The position numbers were made by a program, and so were the translations under genes. Below, piece after piece: positions 1 to 21,196 of a stretch of 64,000 nt of DNA. Location of the stretch: NCBI GenBank assembly GCA_963556495.2, contig OY747705.1:8425501-8489500 (forward strand), in the 5' to 3' direction. The notes beneath the pieces are model-generated. The model had not been told where the DNA came from. It ran no database searches and saw nothing but the letters and a program-made list of their open reading frames with translations. This DNA comes from Valencia hispanica. Taxonomy: Eukaryota; Chordata; Actinopteri; Cyprinodontiformes; Valenciidae. The first letter of the stretch is position 1. The number at the start of each line of letters is the position of its first letter.

Positions 1-799
1 TGAGCAAAAATAAAAAATTAAGATGAGTTGTTGAGGACTGTGAGAAAAAAACACAGATCTAAATCTTTGGAGGCTGGAAGTGCATAAAAATAAAAAACCC
101 TCTTCTACATCTGGCTTCCTCTGTGCATAAGCTTGCCTTTTCATGTGTATCCTTTCTTTTAGACAAGTCCGCTTCTCTTTCTTCTTAATTTTTCTCTTTT
201 TTTCTTGTAAAAGGGATGCAACATTTTAATTGTTGACTGATTGGGCGGCTGAGCCAATTACATTTCAATACCAACTGCTGAAATCAGAGTCCTGCAATGG
301 CGAAAAAACATTTAATTTAAATTTTGCGGGTGCAGGCAGAAGTTTTTTTAATTTGGGTGGGCCGTGGAGGAGAAAATTATTATTTTTATCAACATCTCAA
401 ATTATCAGGTGCCGTGGCGACACTGTATTTGGAGGTTGGCCGGCCTTCCTTTCAAAGCAGAAGAGAGCTGCTGACGTCTGGTAGCAGCTAGCAAACAATA
501 CCTAAATGTTTGACATAAAAAGATTCTGGAAAATGTCCAAACCTTCCAGAATCAAGCGCAGCAGAGAGGTACTAATCAGCTACAGATGCAGCAGTAGTGT
601 GTACAACAATCTTCTATAAAAGAAGATGGATCAGTCATGTACACAAACAGACACACAGCAGGATCATGACGGTGCTCCAACCGACCCTAGTTTCGGGTCA
701 GGAGGAGGCTGGGAAAGTCTCGTTTTCTGGCCTGCAAAATGAAGTTTGACACATATTTTTTATACCGTTCTTTTTGTCGCCATCGTGAATGGTGCAGAT
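1..799. other. No recognisable gene; AT-rich intergenic or intronic DNA
   Basis: I see no coding exon, RNA gene or dated repeat here. Short open frames (for example 230-484) have no family resemblance and are read as chance. If DIPK1A has its usual short first coding exon upstream, this stretch may be part of its first intron. Confidence 0.5.
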
Positions 800-1177
800 G
801 TCAGGAAGTCTGGAACAGTCAGGAAGTCTGGAACAGACAGGAAGTCTGGAACAGACTTCCTGACGAGTGCAGAGCTGCTGAAACTCTGAACTGCTTTAAA
901 TCGAGACTAAAAACCATCTGTTTAATATTGCCGTCGATTGGCGTCATATGTATGAAATGTGTTCATGCTCTCTTGCTTTATTGTGTATCATGTGTTATTG
1001 TGCATCATGTGTAATGTGTGTTTCCTGCTAATTTGTTACTTTTACTTTTTAATTTCCAGTGTTATTTTCCATGTTTGTTTTATTTTTGTTTTTAAATCAC
1101 CAAATCATGTAAAGCACCTTGAATTACCCTGTTGTTGAAAGTGTGCTATACAGATAAAATTGCCTTGCCTTGCCTTG
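800..1177 (+). mobile_element. 3' fragment of an L2/CR1-type LINE with short internal tandem repeat
   Basis: The strand reads WNRLPDECRAAETLNCFKSRLKT, the C-terminal end of the LINE protein, followed by the 3' untranslated part and a terminal (TTGCC)n tract at about 1157-1177. The same sequence occurs in reverse at 21197-21620, so these are two copies of one family. The start is abnormal: an 18-bp unit containing CAGGAAGTCTGGAACA is repeated three times (800-853). The last unit runs into ACTTCCTGAC, its partial reverse complement. Heavily 5'-truncated, no function. Confidence 0.8.
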
Positions 1178-1776
1178 GTGGTCAAGATTCGTAGTGCTGG
1201 AGTTCTTTGTTAGCACGTATTTTCAACATTCTCTACAAACCGCATTAATCTGTTTCACATCTGAAACTTTGAATCCAAACAGATTATTCTCCAAATAATT
1301 GAGTCAGTAGTTTTATTTTTACCAACCATCAGCTCCTCTTCAATACTTTCCCTCGTGCCTTTGTCTGTCTCCTTGCTGTCACTGACTGCAGACTGAGGGC
1401 AGTTAGTGTGAGATGCATTCAGCGAGGAATAGAGGTGGAGCAATGTGAAGTAACGCAAGATGGTTATAGGCAAGAAGACATACTGGATATTTATATCGAT
1501 GTAAATGTTATTGGGTCATCTTGTGACTTATGTGAAAGTATGCCAATATATTTTTTTAAACTTGAGATATCGCCCAGCCCTTGGGCTTTATTTGAATACA
1601 GGCCACACTGCTACAGACATGGAACTCTATTTCCTCATCATGAGTGGTGCACATCTGGCAACTTATAATCTTCAAGTTAATGACAAAGGAACTGCTGCTT
1701 CTTTGTTCAGTAAATACAAGTTGGCTGGCAGCAGGGAGCTTTAATCACTTTAAGGAAGATACTTACAAATCTACTT
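1178..1776. other. No recognisable feature
   Basis: This stretch lies between the LINE fragment and a miniature transposon. Open frames on both strands (1255-1473, 1408-1668, 1505-1744) overlap and show no domain, so they are taken as chance. Confidence 0.45.
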
Positions 1777-1934
1777 GAAGGGGACATATTATGCAATTTT
1801 CCCTTTTTAATTCTTTTGTGTTGCCTTTTGGGTCTCTGCTGCCTCTATAAACACTCCAAAGATAAATAAAAACCATCCATCCATTTTTTGTTGAGCAAAT
1901 TTTTGCTGTCAGAAATCTGTGGAATTTGCATCTA

Positions 1935-3519
1935 CAGTGGCTTGCAAAAGTATTTGGCCCCCTTGAACTTTTCCACATTTTGTCACATTACAGCCACAAA
2001 CATTAATCAATTTTATTGGAATTCCAAGAGAAAGACCAATACAAAGTGGTGTACACGTGAGAAGTGGAATGAAAATCATACATGATTCCAAATTTTTTTT
2101 ACAAATAAATAACTGAAAAGTGGGGTGTGCGTAATTATTCAGCCCCCTTTGGTCTGAGTGCAGTCAGTTGCCCATAGACATTGTCTGATGAGAGCTAATG
2201 ACTAAATAGAGGCACCTGTGTGTAATCTAATGTCAGTACAAATACAGCTGCCCTGTGACGGCCTCAGAGGTTGTCTAAGAAAATGTTGGGAGCAACAACA
2301 CCATGAAGTCCAAAGAACACACCAGACAGGTCAGGGATAAAGTTATTGAGAAATTGAAAGCAGGCTTAGGCTACAAAAAGATTTCCCAAGCCTTGAACAT
2401 CCCACGGAGCGCTGTTCAAGCGATCATTCAGAAATGGAAGGAGTATGGCACAACTGTAAACCTACCAAGACAAGGCCGTCCACCTAAACTCACAGGCCGA
2501 ACAAGGAGAGCGCTGATCAGAAATGCACCCAAGAGGCCCATGGTGACTCTGGAGGAGCTGCAGAGATCTACAGCTCAGGTGGGGGAATCTGTCCATAGGA
2601 CAACTATTAGTGGTGCACTGCACAAAGTTGGCCTTTATGGAAGAGTGGCAAGAAGAAAGCCATTGTTAAAAGAAAACCATAAGAAGTCCCGTTTGCAGTT
2701 TGCCACAAGCCATGTGGGGGACACAGCAAACATGTGGAAGAAGGTGCTCTGGTCAGATGAGACCAAAATGCAAAACGCTATGTGTGGCGGAAAACTAACA
2801 CTGCACATCACTCTGAACACACCATCCCCACTGTCAAATATGGTGGTGGCAGCATCATGCTCTGGGGGTGCTTCTCTTCAGCAGGGACAGGGAAGCTGGT
2901 CAGAGTTGATGGGAAGATGGATGGAGCCAAATACAGGGCAATCTTGGAAGAAAACCTCTTGGAGTCTGCAAAAGACTTGAGACTGGGGCGGAGGTTCACC
3001 TTCCAGCAGGACAACGACCCTAAACATAAAGCCAGGGCAACAATGGAATGGTTTAAAACAAAACATATCCATGTGTTAGAATGGCCCAGTCAAAGTCCAG
3101 ATCTAATCCGATCGAGAATCTGTGGCAAGATCTGAAAACTGCTGTTCACAAACGCTGTCCATCTAATCTGACTGAGCTGGAGCTGTGTTGCAAAGAAGAA
3201 TGGGCAAGAATTTCAGTCTGTAGATGTGCAAAGCTGGTAGAGACATACCCTAAAAGACTGGCAGCTGTGATTGCAGCAAAAGGTGGTTCTAAAAAGTATT
3301 GACTCAGGGGGCTGAATAATTACGCACACCCCACTTTTCAGTTATTTATTTGTAAAAAATGTTTGGAATCATGTATGATTTTTGTTCCACTTCTCACGTG
3401 TACACCACTTTGTTTTGGTCTTTCATGTGGAATTCCAATCAAATTGATTCATGTTTCTGGCTGTAATGTGACAAAATGTGGAAAAGTTCAAGGGGGCCAA
3501 ATACTTTTGCAAGCCACTG
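1935..3519 (+). mobile_element. Tc1-like transposon, complete with long inverted terminal repeats
   Basis: The element starts CAGTGGCTTGCAAAAGT and ends with its reverse complement, flanked on both sides by TA (1933-1934 and 3520-3521), the target of Tc1/mariner elements. The inverted repeats are over 200 bp and include inner motifs near 2120-2155 and 3303-3345, consistent with IR/DR-type ends carrying two transposase sites each. Its transposase gene (2303-3302) is broken. Fossils of the same family recur at about 28.4, 44.5, 53.6 and 62.9 kb. Confidence 0.93.
2303..3302 (+). pseudogene. Tc1-like transposase, broken by two frameshifts
   Basis: The protein would cut and paste the surrounding element. 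The N-terminal part carries a paired-like helix-turn-helix (GYKKISQALNIPRSAVQAII), a GRPPK hinge and a second DNA-binding half. The catalytic DDE residues are visible in three separate frames: D in LWSDETK, D in FQQDNDPKH and E in NPIENLW. Frame 1 (from 2303) is lost near 2770, where about 20 nt between two AAAATGCAAAA-like stretches seem deleted. The next frame (from about 2782) is lost near 3103, where one A appears to be missing. The last frame runs to 3302. Few other lesions are seen, so it is relatively young. Confidence 0.9.
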
Positions 3520-3785
3520 TAACTGTCCCTCACCTGTCAAAGTCCCCACCACATATCAAGCCCCGCCCATCAACAGCAATTTATGCCCTTCTCATGTGTG
3601 TCAAACCCACAACCTAGTAACAAGATGGGTGGGTGTGGTCTGTAACAGATAATTTGCATGAAAGTGACAGAGCCCGCTAAACAGCTCATTCTGAGAGGGA
3701 CGGAAATTGTCAAGAATTGAGACAGTTTATTTAAACCTTAGATTTATAGGGAGGGACATAATGTGGTGATTATTAATTTTATATA

Positions 3786-5289
3786 CAGACCCTTTCCAAA
3801 AAATTTTAACATCATGGAAAAGTTTATTTATTTCAATAATTCCATTCAAAATGTTAAACTTCCATAGATTACAGATTCAGGGCCCACAACTTAAACGAGT
3901 AGGTATTTAGTTGTTTATTTGTACATAATTTGGGCTTCCAGCTCATAAAACCCACAAAAACAGGAATTCAAAAAATTTTAATATTGTGAAGAAATCACCA
4001 TTTACTTTTCAGTTTTTGCAGGAAAAAAAGAAAGCAATTAGGATCACGTCAAATCAATTAAAATATGGTACTTTCAAAACGATATGTTAATCTTCAATCC
4101 CTTTGCCTTAATCACTGCCTCGATGCACCGTGGCATTGAGGCAATTAGCCTGTGGCATTGCCTGGGAGTTATGGAAGCCCAGATTTCCTTGATGCTTGCT
4201 GTCAGCTCTTCTTTGTTTTTGGGTCTGGTGCCCCTCATTTTCCTCTTGATAATACCCCAGACATTCTCAATGGGGTTTAGGTCCGGCGAGTTGGCTGGTG
4301 AGTCCATCACTGTGATGGCATGGGCATCAAGCCAGGTTTTGGTGCTTCTGGCAGTATGGGCAGAGGCCAGGTTCTGCTAAAAGATGAAATCTGCATCTCC
4401 ATATAGATCCTCAGCAGAAGGAATCATGAAGTCCTCTAAAACATTCTGGTAGACTGATGTGGTGACCTTGGATTTAAGAAAGACAAGGTTACCATCACCT
4501 GCTCTGGATATTGCACCCCAGATCATGACTGACATGATATTTCACGCTGGACCTTAGGCAGCTTGGGTTTTGTTCCTCACCCGTCTTCCTCCAAACCTGA
4601 CCCGAGGAAATTGACAGTTGTAGCCCATCTCCCGGATGCGTCTGAATGTGGTGGTTTTTGAAGCTGTGACTCCCGCCTCATTCCACTCTTTCTGGATCTC
4701 TGCCAGAATCTTCTCTGTTTGATAATCCACTGAAGCCCATGGTCAGCTCTTCTGCTGGTGCATCTTCTCCTGCTACATTTTGCCCTTCCACTAAACTTTC
4801 CATTGATATGCTTGGACACAGCACTCTGTGAAGAGCCCGTCTCCTTAGCTATGAACTTTTGTGGCTTACCCATCCTATGGAGGGGATCAATGAGGGTCTT
4901 CTGGCCAGTTGTCAAGTCTGCAGTCTGCCCCATATTGAACCTAACTGAGACAATTGAACTAAAGAAAAGAAATTTAATGACACCTGGGAAAACCTGTGCA
5001 GGTGCTTTGAGTTCAGTAGATGAGTAGTGTGTGACACTCAGTTTAAAACATTCATGCCATGTAAAATGTGGGCTGATTTCTTCACAGTATTCTAATCTTT
5101 TTGAATTCCTGTTTTCGTGGGTTTTTTGAGCTGGAAGCCCAAATTATGTACAAATAAACAACTAAATACTTGAAATCATTTAAGTTGTGGGCCCTGAATC
5201 TATAATCTATGGAAGTTTAACGTTTTGAATGGAATTATGGAACTAAATAAACCTTTCCATGATATTATCATTTTTATGGAAAGGGTCTG
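3786..5289 (-). mobile_element. Second Tc1-like transposon, different family
   Basis: The ends read CAGACCCTTTCCA inward and its reverse complement outward, flanked by TA at 3784-3785 and 5290-5291. The inverted repeats are about 200 bp long and imperfect: the left one carries insertions and substitutions relative to the right. It lies about 20 bp beyond the end of the split miniature element, so three elements are stacked in 3.5 kb. The interior encodes a decayed transposase on the minus strand. Confidence 0.9.
4074..4933 (-). pseudogene. Tc1-like transposase relic
   Basis: Minus-strand pieces show a helix-turn-helix region with KFIAKETGSSQSAVSKHING near 4933-4790 and, after frameshifts, the C-terminal catalytic part with SPDLNPIENVWGIIKRKMRG, which holds the last acid of the DDE triad. 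It ends with a run typical of the family (RCIEAVIKAKG). The middle part, including the second catalytic aspartate, is scrambled. It cannot encode a working enzyme. Confidence 0.85.
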
Positions 5290-5707
5290 TATCTTTTAAA
5301 TATGGCTCTCTGCCCAGGGCAGCATTGCCTCAAGAGTAGCATAAACAGTAATAATGGAAAAGAAAAACTATTATCTGTCAGTTGCGAGCCGAAGGAGTTT
5401 TCTATTGCTTTTTTGTATATCCTGTGAATTTGGAGAAGTCGCCCCCCAACAAGTGTCAGCACTATAAGAAAATACGTCTAGGGAAGCTAAAGATGGAATC
5501 TCTGCTGAGCTGGACTTTAATTAAAGGGCTATGTTTATGGCTTCTTTTTGTTTGGAGGGAGGGGGGCACAATTGATCACTGAGTTAAAAATGTTAAGACA
5601 AAGTGATCTATCTTCTCTCTAACTAACTCCTCTGTTTTTTTACCAATTTAATGCACTTAAGCATCAACAAATTACAGATCAGATGCTAATATTAATTTTG
5701 AGCATAC

Positions 5708-5907
5708 TGTGATTAAGCAGTGTGAATGTGGCTCAGTTGTCTTGCAATCCAAAAGCTGTGGATTTGATTCCCTCCCTTTCAAATCCTGATGTGCCCCTGG
5801 GTTGTATGGATGTGAGTGCGATTGGGTAAACGTGGCTCTAGTGTAAAGCACTTTTAGTGGTCAGTATGACTAGAATAGCATCCTATAAGTTTAGTCCATT
5901 GAACTAC
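5708..5907 (+). mobile_element. Degenerate tRNA-derived SINE (HE/AFC-like tail)
   Basis: A tRNA-like head (GTGGCTCAGTTGTC ... GGATTTGATTCCC, the B-box region) is followed by a tail with TAGTGTAAAGCACTTTTAGTGGTCAG and TATAAGTTTAGTCCATT. That order of head and tail matches a SINE group widespread in spiny-rayed fishes. The copy is strongly mutated. Confidence 0.65.
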
Positions 5908-5948
5908 AACTGATTGTATAGCGGATAATCAATGTAACAGCAATTTAA

Positions 5949-7451
<1,503 letters not shown>

Positions 7452-7739
7452 GCAAGTCGCCTGACCTCCCTGCTTCTTTAAAATGGACAATCAGTTTTAT
7501 AGTGGAAACATTCTGCTTATATGTAGTATTACCTGTATACAAGATTTTAACTCCAAAGCTGTCTGTTCAGTCATTGTAATATCAAATCATGTACTATTCA
7601 TCCTACAGACTAAACATTGGACGGTCACAGGTATCAAGGTAACTCTCATTATATTAGAATAGCATAAAAATATTGAACTGTTTTAGTAATTTAGTTTAAA
7701 AATTTGAATTCTATAATATTCACTGTGGAACCATCTCAA

Positions 7740-8580
7740 ACTGGTACCAGAAACCCAGTTTAAGATGTTTGGGTTTTTGTGACACAGAAGATGGGTCCAC
7801 TGTGTTCGTAAAGGGATAGACACAGTCAGCAACAATACTCAGGTAGGCTGCGGTGTTTAAACAATGCTCATTTGGTACTAAGCGGCCCAAAGTATCCCAA
7901 AGAATTATCTCTGAAACCATCATACCACCACCATAAGCCTGAACCACTGATGCAAGGCAGAGTAGCTCCATGCTTTATACCTTGGCATTAGAAAGACGTT
8001 TTCCATCCTGACACTGTCTGATTGTGGTAGATGTGTGTGAATGGTTGCTTCAGTTTTCCCTAACGCATCCTTCTGCTGCAGCGGCTAATCTGCTTCAAGG
8101 TTCAATGTGTTCCATCTTCAGACATGGTATTCCACATTCCTTGGTTGTAACAAGTGCTTATTTAAGCTACTGTTGCCTTTCTATTATCTCGAGCCACTCT
8201 GCCAATTCTTCACGGACATTGATAAGGTATTTCCATGCACTGCCGCTAACTTTATAAATGATATATTTTTTGAACCATTCTCTGTTAACCTGAGAGACAT
8301 TTGTGGATGTAAAATCCATGCTTTATTATTGCTTCTGACCCTACCATCTTAATCAGCTGTTACTGAATATAGTCAAACCAGCCTGTCGGGCTCCTCCAGT
8401 CAAAATAACCTAAAACTCCTTTCGTTCAGTTTCTGTTGCTTGGATGGAACATTGGCACGTAGTCTTCACCATGTCTAGATGCCTAAATTTCTGTTTCTGC
8501 CACGTAACAAGATGATTCACCGTTGGTTAACAAGCAATTGAGCCGGTATACCCAATAAAGTGGCCAATGAATACCTGTCA
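7740..8580 (-). mobile_element. Tc1-like transposon fossil downstream of DIPK1A
   Basis: Minus-strand remnants include a stretch like GGGMMVSEIILWDTLGRLVPNEH...AAYLSIVADCVYPF (7971-7790), the catalytic-core region of a common fish Tc1-like transposase family. N-terminal remnants follow at 8110-8350. The outer end near 8545-8575 reads GGCCACTTTATTGGGTATACC on the minus strand, a typical end of that family. Many stops and gaps; inactive. Confidence 0.75.
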
Positions 8581-8684
8581 ACCAGTTTTTTATTTTGATG
8601 ACTATGGTTTACAGCTAATAAAAACCCAAAACTTAGAATCTGAATCAAACTTTTGATGTGGGCCTGCCAAAAAGCTGGTATATC

Positions 8685-9502
8685 GGGTGCCGTTTGTAAA
8701 GTTACACAGTCCAAGATTAACAGCAATAATTTGGGTTATAATTAGCCTGTCATAAGAGAAAAAAATTTGGGTTATTTTTTCAAAGTAATATTTGAGTCCA
8801 TGTTATTTATTAATTTATAAATGTCACAGTTTCAAGCTAAATATTTAGTAAGCAAGCTAAATATTTAGTTTAAAGCTAAATGTTTAGCTAGAAAGCTAAA
8901 CTGGCTGGATAAATATAAAGCTTTGATCAAAATATTTAACACAGAGCTAAATATTTAGTTAATATGCAAATTAACTTGCCAATAAGTAGAAGTAGAATGT
9001 CAAAACAAAAGCTGGGTCTCGCAAAACTCCTGCTGCTGTAAATCTGGGAAATGTCTCTATTGCCGTGAAAACGGCGCATCCTACATTTTAAGCTCAAATG
9101 TTGGGAGGAAAATAAACAATGATAAAGAGGTACCATGAACAACGTTCAGTCTTAAATTGGTAGTCCACTTCTGCTTTTCGGCAAGTAAATTTGCATATTA
9201 GCTAAATATTTTGCTAGCCAGTCTAGCTAGCTAATATTTTGTTTAAAGCTAAATGTAGTTTTTAACTAAATGTTTTGTTTGAACCTATATATGTAGTTTA
9301 AATATTCTGTTTGAAGCTTGATATTTAATTTGGAAGCAAATGTATTAGAAAATATTTAGTTTGAAAATGTGACATTTGTAAATTAATAAACATGAACGCA
9401 AATATGACTTAGAAAAATGAACTCCCATTTTCCCTTCTTATGACTAGGCTAAATAACCCAAAATACTGTTAATTTTTGACTGCGCAACTGCAAATGGCAC
9501 CC
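8685..9502. mobile_element. Fold-back miniature element with AGCTAAATATTTAG-type internal repeats
   Basis: The two ends are inverted copies over roughly 150 bp: 8685-8840 starts GGGTGCCGTTTG, and the reverse of 9502-9350 starts GGGTGCCATTTG. Both continue with TTGGGTTAT...TAGCCT..TCATAAG. The inner part is filled with degenerate copies of AAGCTAAATATTTAGTTT (8834-8960 and 9195-9350). No coding frame. The superfamily is unknown to me; no clear target duplication is seen. Confidence 0.7.
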
Positions 9503-10140
9503 CATACATGTAAACTACAGTATAGGCACTCAGCACTTGGTTGGGGCTCCTTTTGCATGAGGAACAGTGCGGTGTGGCATGGAGGTGATCAATCTGTGGT
9601 TCTGCTGAGGTGTAATGGAAGCCCTGGTTGGTTTATCAGTCTTCAGCCCATCTGCTGTCTCATGTTCTTATACTCCATCGATTCTCTGTGGGGTGTAGGT
9701 CAGACCAGTTTGCCAATACCACGATACCATGGCCCATTAAAGCACTTTAGCAGTGTGGGCCGGTGCCAAGTCCTGCTGGAAAATGAGATCAGCATCTCCA
9801 CAAAGCTTGTCAATAGCGGGAAGCATGAAGTGCTCCAAAGTTTCCTGGTTCGTGGCTGCTCTGACCTTTGACCCAATTAAAACCCAGTGGACCAACACCA
9901 GCAAGATGACGTGGCACCCTAAATTATCACCGACTGTGAAAACTTTATACTGAATTGTTAGCAGCTTGGTCCTTCACTATTCAACTTTAATTGCAAAAGC
10001 AAACACTAAATTGATTTTCATCTTAATTAAGAACTTTCGACTACTTGAGCGCTGCTCAGTGGCCCAGTCATTTTTCTTCTTAGCCCAAACAAGTCGTCTC
10101 CGGTCTTGTCTCATCTGTGTGTGGTGGATCCAGCTGCAGT
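9503..10140 (-). mobile_element. Tc1-like transposase fossil
   Basis: On the minus strand the region around 9840-9700 reads like the catalytic core of a Tc1-like transposase, with FQQDLAPAHTAK near 9790-9750. Further N-terminal remnants reach about 10140. It abuts the fold-back element and has no visible intact ends. Inactive. Confidence 0.65.
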
Positions 10141-10169
10141 TCATGCTTTGTGAATGGGGGGGGGGGGGT

Positions 10170-10735
10170 GACTTGAGTTTACAACACTGTACTTTACCTC
10201 TACTTGAGTAATATTAGGAAGTATGGCTAGTCTTACTCGAGTAATATTTCTGTATATTCTACCCACTCAGTAACGTCACTGAAAGAGCAAGCTTGCTTTA
10301 ATCATACATACAACCCAGGCACAAAGCTACAGTTGGAAGGGAGACTTTATACACAAGCTTTATTTTTCTGCTTTTTTCAAAGTTCTTTGTGCCATTTGGA
10401 GATAAAGGTACAGTGAACACAATGTCCTCACTGGAGGTACTTTACCCAGTTTTATAACTATTGAAAATTTTGAATTGGATAAATGTTTATGCGCAAAACA
10501 TTTTTTGTATGATTTTCTTCATTTTAGCCTTTAAAATACCCAATTTTGCACACAATATATTTTTTCTCCATCTAAAAAGGGATCAGTTACTCGGTACTTA
10601 AGTAGCCATTTTATGAAATACTTTTTCCAGTAGAGTAATTTCTTGGATCACTACTTTTTACTTTAGAGTGAAAATATTGTAGCAGTGCTGCTCTAACTAG
10701 AGTATAATTTCTGGGTACTCTACCCACCTCTGGTC
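10170..10735. mobile_element. Non-autonomous DNA transposon pieces with ACTTGAGTAA-type ends
   Basis: Two related stretches (about 10170-10290 and 10575-10735) both carry ACTTGAGTAATAT / ACTCGAGTAAT motifs and end near TTCTACCCACTC or TCTACCCACCTCTGG. This is the signature of a widespread fish element I would place with hAT-like elements by its end. A run of twelve or so G at 10157 precedes it. The rest to about 11215 shows nothing I recognise. Confidence 0.5.
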
Positions 10736-11235
10736 ATGACTGAAGCTAAAGGAGTATAAGCAGCTAATACAACTGGAGCTGGCAAACCATGAGGGGCTAC
10801 CTGATCGCCACCTAATGGCAGCTTGCAGTACTGTATACAGGAGGAGTATGGGTAAACAAAAAGCTTTCTAAAACCATTACATTTAGCTGATATTTATGTT
10901 TTCATCCATTTATCTACTAAATGTCAAACAGAACATAATTGCTGATGCATTTTAGCAGGAGTAGTAGTAATTGTTACTTTTTGCTTTAAATAAAAAAGGA
11001 ATTAATGTCATAATATACCAGTTTTAGATTTTTTTGTGCAAATGGAGATACCACAAGATATCCCTATTTCACCCACAATCGTCTGGGTAAAATAGTGCAG
11101 AACTGCTGACTTCACAGGACAACTCAGAACTGGGAAACCTTCACAATTTTGCTTCTGCTTTTGACATCTGAGCTGTGAATGAACTGAAATAAATGTGGAA
11201 ACAAAGCACAACGGAGCACTCGCGTCTTTTTCATA

Positions 11236-11241
11236 TTTATT
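11236..11241 (-). terminator. Polyadenylation signal of RPL5
   Basis: The minus strand reads AATAAA here, 41 bases past the RPL5 stop codon (11282-11284). A very short 3' untranslated region is usual for ribosomal protein genes, so cleavage is expected around 11215-11225. Confidence 0.75.
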
Positions 11242-11281
11242 AGAACAAATTTCTGCATTTGGAACGGGGCAGACCAACGCC

Positions 11282-19673
<8,392 letters not shown>

Positions 19674-19830
19674 TCTGGAGTCTTTTAGTCTCCTTATGAA
19701 GGAGCCCGGAGCCAAAGACTGGGGCTGGGACTCCGCTGCACTGGGAAAAGAAAGATTGTTGTGCGCATGCTCGCTAAATACTGCCTTACGGGCCTAGAAA
19801 CGCCATTTTGTGTGTGGTGGATTGGCAACT
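19674..19830 (-). promoter_or_regulatory. RPL5 core promoter and 5' untranslated region
   Basis: On the minus strand the pyrimidine tract CTTTCTTTTCCC (19754-19743) fits a terminal oligopyrimidine start, which would make the mRNA mTOR-responsive as for other ribosomal protein genes. Just upstream are GCGCATGC (19763-19770, NRF1-like) and CAAAATGGCG (19810-19801, YY1-like), both frequent in such promoters. The 5' leader would be about 80 nt and ends with the start codon, after which intron 1 begins directly. Confidence 0.65.
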
Positions 19831-19859
19831 CTGCCCCCTATCGAACCGGAGCGGTAACT

Positions 19860-20267
19860 TCACAACGATTTGAGTAGGGAAGATTTCACTTGTTTGAGCT
19901 TTATCAGCAAAATACTTTTTTATGTGTTGCTAGGCATAAATTAAAGGCTTTAATGTTTACATTCTCTTTAAAAACTTCTATAGGTTTTAAGACTTCTGTA
20001 ACTTGAATTTTCTTTTTTCTGTTGAACTTTTTTCAACAGGGTTTTTAGTAGGCTACTAACAAAGGGACTCAATGCCAAATCCTGTCAGTTGCTTAGTGTC
20101 CTATAGAGCAGTGTTCCCAGGGCAACATTCAAATGATTGCAATCTCATCAGCGTGCCATAAAGTTCTGCAGAAGTTTGCTTTTGATCAAGACACCCTAAT
20201 CAAGTACAGACCATAATCTATTCCTTCTTTTTTGTAAAACTGTATGAACTGTGTGAACAAACACGCC
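19860..20267. other. Intergenic DNA without recognised feature
   Basis: AT-rich sequence upstream of RPL5. A small TGTTGAACTTTTTTCAACA inverted repeat lies near 20020-20038. No exon or element recognised. Confidence 0.4.
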
Positions 20268-20995
20268 AGGGGTGTCCAAAAATTGCGGCCCAGGAGTCAT
20301 TTGCGACCCCTGGACTGATTTTGTTTGCTCCGCCCCTTTTTACAATTCAACTTGATTGATGCAGAGAGAGACTTACATTAGATTAGGATAGAACTACTGC
20401 TCTGAAATTACAATGCTTAAAAAGAGTGTTAGATGCAACACAAAGTCTTCATCTTTTATTAATCAGGCTTTCTGTTTTCCCTTTACTTATGGTAAATAGG
20501 ACCACATCTATTCATTGACTTATACTTTAAAGCAGTAGTTCCCAAAGTTGGAGTCGGCACCACACTTCGGGTCACAATGATGTAGATGTGGGCTTTTTAG
20601 ATCTTAAGACAATTAACTACATCAATAGCATTGAGAAAGCATAAGTATTTAATTACTTTATCAAAACTTGGCTTAACACAGCAAATGTTTTCAAATGAAC
20701 CCTGGCTTAGATCCTTTGTTTATTGCTGAGAATATATGAAATATTTTTTTAATAATGAAAACCCTTTTGAAGTTTTATCTCTATGATCATGTAATACATC
20801 CCATTCGCACCCCACAAAAAAATCTGAAAACTTTATTTGTTTAATTAAAATAGTTCATGTTTAGTTTATTGTTGAGAAGGTAAAAAAAGTACAACACTTT
20901 TGTTGGTTTTAGTTATTAAAAACAGTATTTATTTTGGCCCGCGAGTAGTTTTGAGCTGACAGTTTTGGCCCATGTAACAAAACATCTGGACACAC
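20268..20995. mobile_element. hAT-like non-autonomous elements, nested
   Basis: The left end CAGGGGTGTCCAAAAATTGCGG (partly shown) and the right part near 20930-20995 (TTTGGCCC...CATCTGGACACAC) belong to a family whose ends read like CAGGGGTGTCCAAA. Inside, from about 20531, CAGTAGTTCCCAAAGTTGG looks like the start of another hAT family. Both are decayed; borders are approximate. Confidence 0.55.
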
Positions 20996-21196
20996 ATGAT
21001 ATAAACAGTAATGAGCTCTCTGTAGAGTTTCAGTCAGGTCATAGCACTGAAACAGCACTGGGGAAAGTCAGTGATTAGAGTTTTCTGGGCTCACATAATG
21101 AACTTGTCTTAACCTGTTGTGTTAGATCCCTATGTTCAATTTGATACAGTGAACCAAAAAAAATCTTGCAGCGGCTTAAATGTATGGATTAAGGAA

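Larger units (their letters stand above)
1777..3766. mobile_element. Old hAT-like miniature element split by a Tc1-like insertion
   Basis: The left end begins near AGGGGACATATTATGC and the right part ends near GAGGGACATAATGTGG, so the two ends are imperfect inverted copies. The inside resembles a miniature element common in teleosts whose ends read like GGGGACATATTATG. Without the 1.6 kb Tc1-like insert it would be about 400 bp. Ends are diverged and no clear target duplication is seen, so the superfamily is an inference. Confidence 0.5.
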
